5,997 nucleotides of DNA, from assembly GCA_027325475.1 (NCBI GenBank), contig DAIEFO010000149.1, positions 1 to 5,997 of the forward strand. Reading direction: 5' to 3'. The number at the start of each line of letters is the position of its first letter. Within the stretch, counting starts at the first letter, position 1. The stretch comes from Desulfobacteraceae bacterium (GTDB lineage: Bacteria > Desulfobacterota > Desulfobacteria > Desulfobacterales > Desulfatirhabdiaceae). A program made the position numbers and the translations under genes. The notes beneath the pieces were generated by a model that saw nothing but the letters and a program-made list of their open reading frames with translations, was not told the DNA's origin and made no database searches. This document shows, one piece after another, positions 1 through 5,155 of this stretch.

Positions 1-30
1 ACCGTTCAATATAATATTGAGGACTCTCAT
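1..30 (-). CDS. N-terminus of a NuoG / [FeFe]-hydrogenase / FdhA-type subunit (cut by window edge)
   Basis: Only the first 10 codons are inside the window, read leftwards from ATG at 28-30: MRVLNIILNG. They stay open to the edge. The pattern (Met, one basic residue, alternating hydrophobics, then Asn-Gly) is how the plant-type [2Fe-2S] domain begins in NuoG, [FeFe]-hydrogenase large subunits (HndD/HydA) and NAD-linked formate dehydrogenase alpha subunits. The start is supported by AAAGGA at 38-43, seven bases upstream. It lies 49 bp behind the NuoF-like gene on the same strand, exactly where such a subunit is expected. The catalytic part lies outside the window, so NuoG, hydrogenase and formate dehydrogenase cannot be told apart. 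Ten residues are little evidence; the call rests mainly on context. Confidence 0.55.
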   Translation of the reverse strand, partial: MRVLNIILNG

Positions 31-37
31 AGGGTTG

Positions 38-43
38 TCCTTT
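38..43 (-). promoter_or_regulatory. Shine-Dalgarno that fixes the start of the left-edge gene
   Basis: Read on the minus strand this is AAAGGA, with a 7-nt spacer to ATG at 28-30. Two other ATGs lie upstream. The one at 55-57 is in frame but has no purine-rich box before it. The one at 65-67 is in another frame, although that frame is also open to the edge. The site therefore favours 28-30 as the true start. Confidence 0.6.
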
Positions 44-79
44 AGCGTGTGATACATGATGACCCATAACTACGGTTTA

Positions 80-1981
80 TCACATGATTTTGACGCTTCT
101 GAATTTACAGTTCTTGTAACACTCCATACATTTAATACACAAAGACTGATCTATCACGTGTACTTTCTTCTTCTCTCCACTGATAGCCTTTACCGGGCAT
201 TTTGATTTACACAAGCCGCATCCAGTACAGATATCAGGGTCAATTTCGTAATGGAATAACTTTTTGCACACCCCGGCAGGACATTTCTTATCCCGAATGT
301 GGGCTTCATACTCTTCCCTAAAATAACGGATTGTCGATAACACCGGATTGGCAGCGGATGTCCCCAGGCCGCAGAGTGAAAAATTATTGGTAAATTTTCC
401 AATTTCCTCTAGAAGTTCGATATCTCCTTCCCTGCCATCCCCCTGGGTGATTCTATCCAGAATTTCCTTCATGCGTGTCAAGCCTTCCCGACAAGGCGTA
501 CACTGACCACAGGACTCTTCAACCAGGAAATTGACAAAGTATCTGGCAACCTCCACCATACAGGTATCCTCATCCATGACAATCATGCCGCCAGAGCCCA
601 TGATAGAGCCCACTTCGGCCAGTTTGCCATAACCCACATTGATATCAGGAATCTTATGAGGAATCGGAATACACCCGCCAGAGGGGCCGCCTGTCTGGAC
701 ACCTTTCAGCGCACGTTTGTTCGGGACACCGCCTCCAATACCAAACACGATTTCCATCAGCGAAATCCCCATCGGAACTTCCACCAGCCCGATGTTAAAC
801 ACATTTCCCGTCAAGGCAAAGACTTTTGTGCCGGAAGAACGCTCGGTGCCATATGATTTATACCAATTTCCACCATTGGCAACAATGGATGGAATGTTGG
901 CATATGTCTCCACATTGTTGAGGTTGGAAGGACTGTCACGGAACCCTTTCTCTACTGATCGGATGTATTTGGGCCTTGGTCTGCCCACCTTACCTTCAAG
1001 AGATGCCATCAGTGCCGATGATTCACCACATATAAATGCCCCGGCGCCTGTGGATATCGTCACTTTGAAATCAAAGCCGGTACCCATGATATTTTCCCCG
1101 AGAAGCCCCAATGCCTCTGCCTGACGTATGGCTGTCGTCAGCGTTTTAACAGCCAGAGGATACTCCGCGCGTACATACATATACCCACGATGTGACCCTA
1201 CCGCATAAGCGCAGATAGCCATCCCTTCCAGGACACTGTGCGGATCGCCCTCAAGCAGCGATCTGTCCATAAACGCACCGGGATCGCCTTCATCCGCATT
1301 GCAGATGACATACCTAACCCCCTCCTGCTTTGCACAGGACTCCCATTTCAACCCTGTAGGAAAACCAGCGCCTCCGCGCCCTCTAAGCTTGGAATTACTC
1401 ACCTCGTCAATCACCTGCTGAGGCGTCATCTGGGTCAGCGCTTTCGCCAGCGCCGCATACCCATTCCGGATGATGGAATCATCAATTTCCGTCGGGTTGA
1501 CTCTGCCGATGTTTTTTAACACCAGCCGTGTCTGTTTGGCATAGTAAGGAATTTCGCTGGCTTTGGTGATACTTTCCTTGGCGTTGGCAGATTTGTACTG
1601 AAGGCGTTTGATAAGTTCATTATTAAGTACCGTTTTTTCGACGATCTCCTGAACATCATTGACCGTTACCCTCTGATAAAAGATATCCTGAGGTTCAATG
1701 ATCACCAGCGGCCCTCGTGAACAAAAACCATGACACCCCGTGGGTTTGATCATCGGCGCCACTTTTCCATCCCAAGCGGATCCGGCAAGTATCTCCCTGA
1801 ATTTTTCTACAACATCAACACTGCCGGCTGCCTGACAGCCAGTGCCACAACAAACATATATCATCGGTGCGTTCGGATCATACTTGGCCTGAAGTTTCTG
1901 ACGATATTCCGCCAGAGCTTCTGTACTCATTATTTTTGTCACTTCGGAGGGGGTAAGTGCGGTTTGAGTTGCTTCGATCAT
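80..1981 (-). CDS. nuoF: NuoF-like NADH-binding flavoprotein, long HndC/HydB/BamH-type form
   Basis: This is the FMN- and NAD(P)H-binding subunit that passes hydride electrons into an Fe-S chain; it is cytoplasmic. The 633 residues carry, in order: a thioredoxin-like [2Fe-2S] domain (VCCGTGC at 43-49, with C44/C49 and C83/C87 as likely ligands); the FMN loop GRGGAGFPTGLKW at 201-213; NADEGDPGAF at 228-237; the nucleotide-site segment GAGAFICGESSAL at 312-324; the N3-type [4Fe-4S] motif ESCGQCTPCREG at 489-500 with C537; and a C-terminal 2x[4Fe-4S] ferredoxin (C585/588/591/595 and C615/618/621/625). Canonical complex I NuoF is about 430-450 aa and lacks both end domains, so this is the form seen in soluble bifurcating hydrogenases, formate dehydrogenases and BamH. 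It starts 12 bp after nuoE behind AAGGGA, which overlaps the nuoE stop. All key cysteines are present. The symbol gives the family only. Confidence 0.93.
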   Translation of the reverse strand: MIEATQTALTPSEVTKIMSTEALAEYRQKLQAKYDPNAPMIYVCCGTGCQAAGSVDVVEKFREILAGSAWDGKVAPMIKPTGCHGFCSRGPLVIIEPQDIFYQRVTVNDVQEIVEKTVLNNELIKRLQYKSANAKESITKASEIPYYAKQTRLVLKNIGRVNPTEIDDSIIRNGYAALAKALTQMTPQQVIDEVSNSKLRGRGGAGFPTGLKWESCAKQEGVRYVICNADEGDPGAFMDRSLLEGDPHSVLEGMAICAYAVGSHRGYMYVRAEYPLAVKTLTTAIRQAEALGLLGENIMGTGFDFKVTISTGAGAFICGESSALMASLEGKVGRPRPKYIRSVEKGFRDSPSNLNNVETYANIPSIVANGGNWYKSYGTERSSGTKVFALTGNVFNIGLVEVPMGISLMEIVFGIGGGVPNKRALKGVQTGGPSGGCIPIPHKIPDINVGYGKLAEVGSIMGSGGMIVMDEDTCMVEVARYFVNFLVEESCGQCTPCREGLTRMKEILDRITQGDGREGDIELLEEIGKFTNNFSLCGLGTSAANPVLSTIRYFREEYEAHIRDKKCPAGVCKKLFHYEIDPDICTGCGLCKSKCPVKAISGEKKKVHVIDQSLCIKCMECYKNCKFRSVKIM

Positions 1982-1993
1982 ATCTTCATTCCC

Positions 1994-2506
1994 TTATTCC
2001 GCATCCAGACGATCCATGAAATCGTTCAGCGTGGCTATAGTTGCCTTGGGGTAATATTTCTCGTCCATAACCGCAACCGGAGCTACAGCACATGCACCGA
2101 CGCAGTTAACTGTTTCCAGTGTCAATTTTAAATCCTGAGTTGTTTTGCCCGGCTCTATTCCCATGCGTTCCGCAATATGTCTGACCATGCCGCCACTGCC
2201 TCTCAGATGACATGCAGTTCCTGTACAGATGGTGAGAATATGCTTGCCCTTGGGTTCAAGGCTGAAAGACGCATAAAACGTCGCCACTTCATAAATTTTA
2301 GTAAGAGGAACGTCTATCACCTGGGACAAATACTTCAAGGCAGCTTCCGGTAAAAAGCGGTACACTCGCTGTATTGCCTGCATCATCATAATCATGGTCT
2401 CTTTGTTTCCACCATAATCATCACGAATGATCTTATCCAGTTGATTGTAGTCAATCTCGATTTCCCTGCACTCAATCTCCTGGCACACACACGCTGTCCC
2501 CGACAT
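1994..2506 (-). CDS. nuoE: NuoE-like (HndA/HydC-type) [2Fe-2S] subunit
   Basis: This is the 24-kDa-type subunit, a thioredoxin-fold [2Fe-2S] protein that partners the NuoF flavoprotein in complex I and in soluble NAD(P)-linked hydrogenases or formate dehydrogenases. It has 170 aa, the usual length. An N-terminal helical part includes the family stretch KIYEVATFYASF at 70-81. The cluster ligands are C94 and C99 (CTGTAC) and C135 and C139 (CVGAC), which is the standard C-x4-C plus C-x3-C pattern. Three further cysteines, C6, C8 and C13, sit in the extreme N-terminus, where they are not part of the known cluster. The start is secure: a near-perfect AAGGAGGA lies five bases before the ATG. Its stop is 12 bp from the nuoF start, so the two are co-transcribed. 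Confidence 0.94.
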   Translation of the reverse strand: MSGTACVCQEIECREIEIDYNQLDKIIRDDYGGNKETMIMMMQAIQRVYRFLPEAALKYLSQVIDVPLTKIYEVATFYASFSLEPKGKHILTICTGTACHLRGSGGMVRHIAERMGIEPGKTTQDLKLTLETVNCVGACAVAPVAVMDEKYYPKATIATLNDFMDRLDAE

Positions 2507-2596
2507 TCATTCCTCCTTAAACTTGATGGTAATCCCTCCACGGGCCATTTTCATGATCGTGCCACACCCATGGCCATTGATTGACTTCAACGCCCA
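2507..2596. other. 90-bp gap between ferredoxin gene and nuoE
   Basis: The gap holds the strong nuoE Shine-Dalgarno at its left end and a weak inverted repeat, GGCCAT (2543-2548) with ATGGCC (2570-2575). No T-tract follows on the minus strand, so this is not a terminator. Two minus-strand reading frames are open here. One continues the ferredoxin frame past its TGA; the other begins with an ATG that overlaps that TGA (TGATG) and gives 26 codons ending at 2517. Neither is convincing as a gene. Confidence 0.4.
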
Positions 2597-3070
2597 TCAA
2601 TCCGTATCTGTATCAGCCCCATCCAGTTCCCTGAAACTGAGACACCCCGTCGTGCAAACAGTCACGCAGGCCGGCTTCAAACCCTGATCCACCCGGTCTT
2701 TGCAATAATCACATTTAACGACCTTCTGAGCTTCAGGATTCCACTGAACGGCTCCCCACGGACATGCCACCATACATGCCTTACATCCGATACAGCGATC
2801 GAAATCTATGAATACAATTCCGTCAGACTCACGCTTCTGCATAGCTCCTGTTGGACAGGCCGCCACGCAAGCCGGATTCTCACAATGGAAGCAGGACATG
2901 TAAACATAAGATTCACGGGGTATCCCGGTCTGTTGTTGTTTACCCAACACAACTATTTCACAAAGCCGAGGGCCCGGTGAAAGCTGCTTGTTCTGCAGAC
3001 AATAGACTTCACAGCTCAGACAGCCGATACAGCGTTCCTTATCTTGGATAATTGCGTACTTATTCTTCAT
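2597..3070 (-). CDS. Four-cluster [4Fe-4S] ferredoxin of the DmsB/HycB/CooF type
   Basis: This is an electron-transfer protein that likely links the flavoprotein module to a partner catalytic or membrane subunit. Its 157 residues contain four cysteine motifs: C14/17/20/24, C60/63/68/72, C93/96/99/103 and C120/123/135/139. The spacings fit the DMSO reductase B, HycB/HydN and CooF family, which binds four [4Fe-4S] clusters. C37 and C143 are extra. There is no signal peptide or membrane segment, so it is probably cytoplasmic. The C-terminus ends in an acidic tail (DGADTDTD), shorter than in several relatives. The start ATG at 3068-3070 has AAGGA four to five bases upstream, a rather tight spacing. 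It lies 90 bp before nuoE on the same strand. This class commonly accompanies formate dehydrogenases and hydrogenases, and it is not a standard complex I subunit. Confidence 0.9.
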   Translation of the reverse strand: MKNKYAIIQDKERCIGCLSCEVYCLQNKQLSPGPRLCEIVVLGKQQQTGIPRESYVYMSCFHCENPACVAACPTGAMQKRESDGIVFIDFDRCIGCKACMVACPWGAVQWNPEAQKVVKCDYCKDRVDQGLKPACVTVCTTGCLSFRELDGADTDTD

Positions 3071-3118
3071 GGGATCCTTCCGGGTATGCCTTTTTTCGCG
3101 ATGTTAGCAGTCCGAAAA

Positions 3119-3148
3119 TTTATAACGGATAAAACCTGCCGGTCACAA
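3119..3148 (-). promoter_or_regulatory. Candidate sigma70 promoter for the ferredoxin-nuoE-nuoF unit
   Basis: On the minus strand TTGTGA (3143-3148, 4/6 to TTGACA) is followed after 18 bp by TATAAA (3119-3124, 5/6 to TATAAT). Transcription would begin near 3112, giving a leader of roughly 40 nt before the ferredoxin ATG. The placement in an otherwise unexplained gap supports it, but the -35 box is only moderate. Confidence 0.45.
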
Positions 3149-3260
3149 TGAAGTTTTCAAAAACAACGCATTGCATCACAACGTTCGCGACCGCTCTTCG
3201 CAACACGCCTGTCTCCTGTCTTTTCCCCGTTCTGATGACGGAATATACCTTACGGAATCA

Positions 3261-3279
3261 CGGAAGCATATTACTTCCG
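3261..3279 (-). other. Small hairpin just downstream of nuoC
   Basis: CGGAAG (3261-3266) and CTTCCG (3274-3279) form a 6-bp stem around a 7-nt loop, 22 bp past the nuoC stop. No run of U follows on the minus strand, so it is not a classical intrinsic terminator. It could stabilise the nuoABC transcript end or slow transcription. Confidence 0.4.
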
Positions 3280-3301
3280 CCACTCGCTATCTTGCCAGTG
3301 A

Positions 3302-3802
3302 TTACAAAACGTCGCTGAAAACCATCTGATCAAATGGCAGCAGCGCGTATAACGACTGACGATTCTTTTCTTTTATTAGCGGATGAAACCCCAGATCATC
3401 GGGAAGCAGCAGTGGTTTCAGATTTGGATGGCCATCAAATATCACTCCAAAAAAATCATAACATTCACGTTCATGCCAGTCCGCCCCGCTGTATATGGCA
3501 ACTATTGAAGGGACCATCGGATTCTCATGGGATGTCAGCACTCGAACCGCAATGCGTTCTGATCTGTCCAGCCTGTCAAAATGATAGACAACCAGAATTC
3601 CCTCCTGAACATCAACCCCCGAAATATCTTCAAGGATATATCCGCTTTCACGGAGTCGCTTCACCGCTTCAAGCAACTTTTCAGAAGATATAAAAATCCC
3701 GGCGCAACACCCGGTCCGCATATAGTTTGAACCTGCCAGCCCAAGGGTTTCAAGTTCGGACAGGACTTCCGGAATTGAATGTCGTTTATCTTGTGTTTTC
3801 AT
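3302..3802 (-). CDS. nuoC: Complex I 30-kDa subunit NuoC
   Basis: This is a peripheral subunit of proton-pumping NADH:quinone oxidoreductase, on the cytoplasmic side, helping to hold NuoB and NuoD at the quinone site. It carries no cofactor. The 166-aa protein has the alpha/beta N-terminal domain and the 30-kDa family signature at 111-136: ERECYDFFGV, then HPNLKPLLLPDD. The length suits a stand-alone NuoC rather than the NuoCD fusion. The ATG overlaps the nuoB stop (ATGA) and has no good Shine-Dalgarno of its own, so translational coupling to nuoB is likely. The usual next gene, nuoD, is missing: a 231-bp gap and a ferredoxin follow. Adjacent C32-C33 near the N-terminus are not typical, and their meaning is unknown. 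The same fold occurs in hydrogenase-linked homologues such as HycE's N-terminal part, but the adjacent nuoA and nuoB favour complex I. Confidence 0.93.
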   Translation of the reverse strand: MKTQDKRHSIPEVLSELETLGLAGSNYMRTGCCAGIFISSEKLLEAVKRLRESGYILEDISGVDVQEGILVVYHFDRLDRSERIAVRVLTSHENPMVPSIVAIYSGADWHERECYDFFGVIFDGHPNLKPLLLPDDLGFHPLIKEKNRQSLYALLPFDQMVFSDVL

Positions 3803-4332
3803 ATCCGCTTATGTTCTTTAGGTTCTGGCCACCAACGCCGGCCTGTCATTTTCTTCTGAATCTCAAAAAGCCCTTCCAGCAACCCTTCCGGTCTCGGTGG
3901 ACAGCCAGGCACATAAACATCCACAGGAACAAGATGATCTACACCTTCTACAATTCCATATTGCCCCTCGAACTTGAATGGACCGCCGGATATGGCGCAG
4001 TTTCCCAGCGCCATGACCCATTTTGGCGCTGGCATCTGTTCATAGAGACGCACCAACGTGGGTGCCATTTTTTTTGTAACCGTCCCTGCCACTATCATCA
4101 AATCTGACTGCCGCGGAGACGGCCTGAATACTTCCGCACCAAATCTGGAAATATCAAACCGCGCCATACCCACCGCCATCATCTCTATGGCGCAACACGC
4201 TATACCAAACGTCATGGGCCATAAAGACATCGCCCGGCATAAGTCCACAATCTGCTGAACCGGCTGAATCTGAATCAGCGGCGGATCCGTTTCCGCCGCA
4301 GCCTGTCTCAGAAGGATATCCTTCTCGGCCAT
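3799..4332 (-). CDS. nuoB: Complex I subunit NuoB, holds the N2 [4Fe-4S] cluster
   Basis: NuoB carries the terminal Fe-S cluster N2, which reduces quinone at the junction of the peripheral and membrane arms. The 177-aa sequence has the full ligand set: the tandem pair C46-C47 (GIACCAIE), C112 (GNCAISGG) and C144 (VPGCPPRPE). ARFDISRFGAE (57-67) and RPSPRQSDLMIVAGTVT (70-86) are family-conserved loops near the quinone site. The ATG at 4330-4332 has AAAGGAG seven bases upstream, which decides the start even though it lies inside the nuoA reading frame (25-nt overlap). The 3' end overlaps nuoC by 4 nt. Length and motifs are normal, and the C-terminus (EPKEHKRI) is short and basic. Related small subunits of [NiFe] hydrogenases are less likely, because nuoA lies directly upstream. 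Confidence 0.96.
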   Translation of the reverse strand: MAEKDILLRQAAAETDPPLIQIQPVQQIVDLCRAMSLWPMTFGIACCAIEMMAVGMARFDISRFGAEVFRPSPRQSDLMIVAGTVTKKMAPTLVRLYEQMPAPKWVMALGNCAISGGPFKFEGQYGIVEGVDHLVPVDVYVPGCPPRPEGLLEGLFEIQKKMTGRRWWPEPKEHKRI

Positions 4333-4688
4333 GTAAACACTCCTTTACGCCAGAAATAAATAACCGCCAGCCCCAGAACACCCACAAACACCACAAGTTC
4401 CCAGAAAAGCGTCCAGCCAGGGGTATTGGTATAGATGACGGATACCGGAAACAGGTACAGAACGTCCACGTCGAAAGCTATGAATAGCAGCGCATAAAAA
4501 TAATAGTTGATACCAAAATTCACACGCGCCGATCCCAACGGATTAATACCGCATTCGTATGGAAGCGATAATTCCTGAGCTTTGTTTTTGGGATATAAAA
4601 AAATAGAAAGGACAAGGGGAAGAGCACCGAACGCCAGTCCGGCAAACAGGAAAAGTAAAATTGCAAAATTCAACCAGTCAAACTGCAT
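4308..4688 (-). CDS. nuoA: Complex I membrane subunit NuoA
   Basis: NuoA is a small membrane subunit at the foot of the quinone channel. The 126 residues show three hydrophobic helices at about 8-32, 61-82 and 92-113. The conserved first loop has YECG (44-47) and NPLGSARVNFGINYY (49-63), the segment known to be flexible in complex I. In the second helix the usual FD-V/I-E motif reads FDVDVLYLFP (72-81): the second acidic residue is Asp75 rather than Glu. The ATG at 4686-4688 is preceded by GAGG at a rather long 10-nt spacing. It is the first gene of the minus-strand block; the end overlaps nuoB by 25 nt. No other start fits the family's N-terminus as well. Confidence 0.95.
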   Translation of the reverse strand: MQFDWLNFAILLFLFAGLAFGALPLVLSIFLYPKNKAQELSLPYECGINPLGSARVNFGINYYFYALLFIAFDVDVLYLFPVSVIYTNTPGWTLFWELVVFVGVLGLAVIYFWRKGVFTWPRRISF

Positions 4689-4744
4689 GAGTTTCTCGCC
4701 TCTGTTTGTTTGGAAGAAGATTTCTGAATAACAAACTGTGTCCG

Positions 4745-4771
4745 TTTACACTGTGCCGACCATCATGTCAA
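4745..4771 (-). promoter_or_regulatory. Possible nuoA promoter (perfect -35, weak -10)
   Basis: TTGACA at 4766-4771 on the minus strand is a perfect -35 hexamer. The best -10 in reach is TGTAAA at 4745-4750 (4/6) with a short 15-bp spacer; TAAACG at 17 bp is only 3/6. A weak -10 with a strong -35 would suit an activated promoter. The leader would be about 50 nt. Confidence 0.35.
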
Positions 4772-4829
4772 GAGCAAATGATTGTCATATTTTTAATAAA
4801 CACTTGTTCTTTACAGCCACTGAAGCGTT

Positions 4830-4878
4830 TAAAAAATAGCGTATATCAACCATCTGAAACATAAAAAATAGCGTATAT
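4830..4878. repeat. 17-bp direct repeat pair upstream of nuoA
   Basis: TAAAAAATAGCGTATAT occurs exactly at 4830-4846 and again at 4862-4878. The start-to-start distance is 32 bp, close to three helical turns, so both copies face the same side of the DNA. They lie 142 and 174 bp upstream of the nuoA start. This arrangement resembles paired sites for a DNA-binding regulator; the regulator is unknown. Confidence 0.7.
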
Positions 4879-5065
4879 TATTAGATTGTTATATTTAAAA
4901 ATTTTTATGTTATTTTTCTGGTAACACAGTTCTGTTTCTGAATAAATTTCTATCATAATATTATTAATTTTTTTAAATTACTTGCATTCATATTTTTAAG
5001 TTGCGTTAATAAATTTATACCATATACATTATACCTTGCTGTGAATCATCACGAAAAGCTGGAAT

Positions 5066-5094
5066 TTGACGGCATTTTCCCATTCTGATATAAG
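5066..5094 (+). promoter_or_regulatory. Strong extended -10 promoter for the 137-aa gene
   Basis: TTGACG (5066-5071, 5/6) and TATAAG (5089-5094, 5/6) are separated by the ideal 17 bp, and TGA directly before the -10 supplies the TGn extension. Transcription would start near 5101, leaving a leader of about 55 nt. This is the best promoter match seen in the window. Confidence 0.6.
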
Positions 5095-5155
5095 TTTCCA
5101 ACAAATACTTTGAGCGGCTTCAATTTGCGTTTTCTATAACTTCTACGGTAATTTC

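Larger units (their letters stand above)
3071..3301. other. 231-bp gap between nuoC and the ferredoxin gene
   Basis: This is by far the longest gap inside the minus-strand block; all others are at most 90 bp or are overlaps. It contains a hairpin just after nuoC, three copies of ACGGAA (3238-3243, 3252-3257, 3260-3265), a promoter-like pair close to the ferredoxin start, and a 28-codon GTG-started reading frame (3120-3206) with AGGAG before it. No trace of nuoD was found in the stretches I translated on the minus strand. It probably separates two transcription units. Confidence 0.55.
4689..5155. other. 467-bp AT-rich divergent regulatory region
   Basis: This stretch separates nuoA (leftward) from the 137-aa gene (rightward) and holds no convincing gene. 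From about 4780 to 5040 it is markedly richer in A+T than the genes on either side. It contains a 17-bp direct repeat, short palindromes (TAAAAATTTTTA at 4896-4907, ATAATATTAT at 4955-4964), a pair of ACTGTG copies near nuoA (4735-4740, 4750-4755), and promoter-like boxes on both strands. It likely carries the control region of the nuo block. Confidence 0.7.

Noticed and set aside
55..67. Upstream ATGs (at 55-57 or 65-67) as start of the left-edge gene
   Set aside because: Neither has a Shine-Dalgarno, and the one at 65-67 is in a different frame. The ATG at 28-30 has AAAGGA at ideal spacing and a family-like N-terminus.
717..1124. 135-codon plus-strand reading frame inside nuoF
   Set aside because: It is antisense to the conserved FMN and NADH-binding regions of NuoF, so it is a by-product of that coding sequence. 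The same applies to the other plus-strand frames inside nuoE, the ferredoxin, nuoC and nuoB.
2543..2575. GGCCAT/ATGGCC inverted repeat as a terminator after the ferredoxin gene
   Set aside because: Six base pairs with a 21-nt loop and no T-tract; too weak.
4741..4775. Sigma54 promoter upstream of nuoA (GGCAC in GGTCGGCACAG)
   Set aside because: There is no matching -12 GC element at the required distance.
5028..5033. Perfect TATAAT on the minus strand as the nuoA promoter
   Set aside because: No acceptable -35 lies at 16-18 bp (TTTCGT at best), and the site is about 340 bp upstream of nuoA in AT-rich DNA where such hexamers arise by chance.
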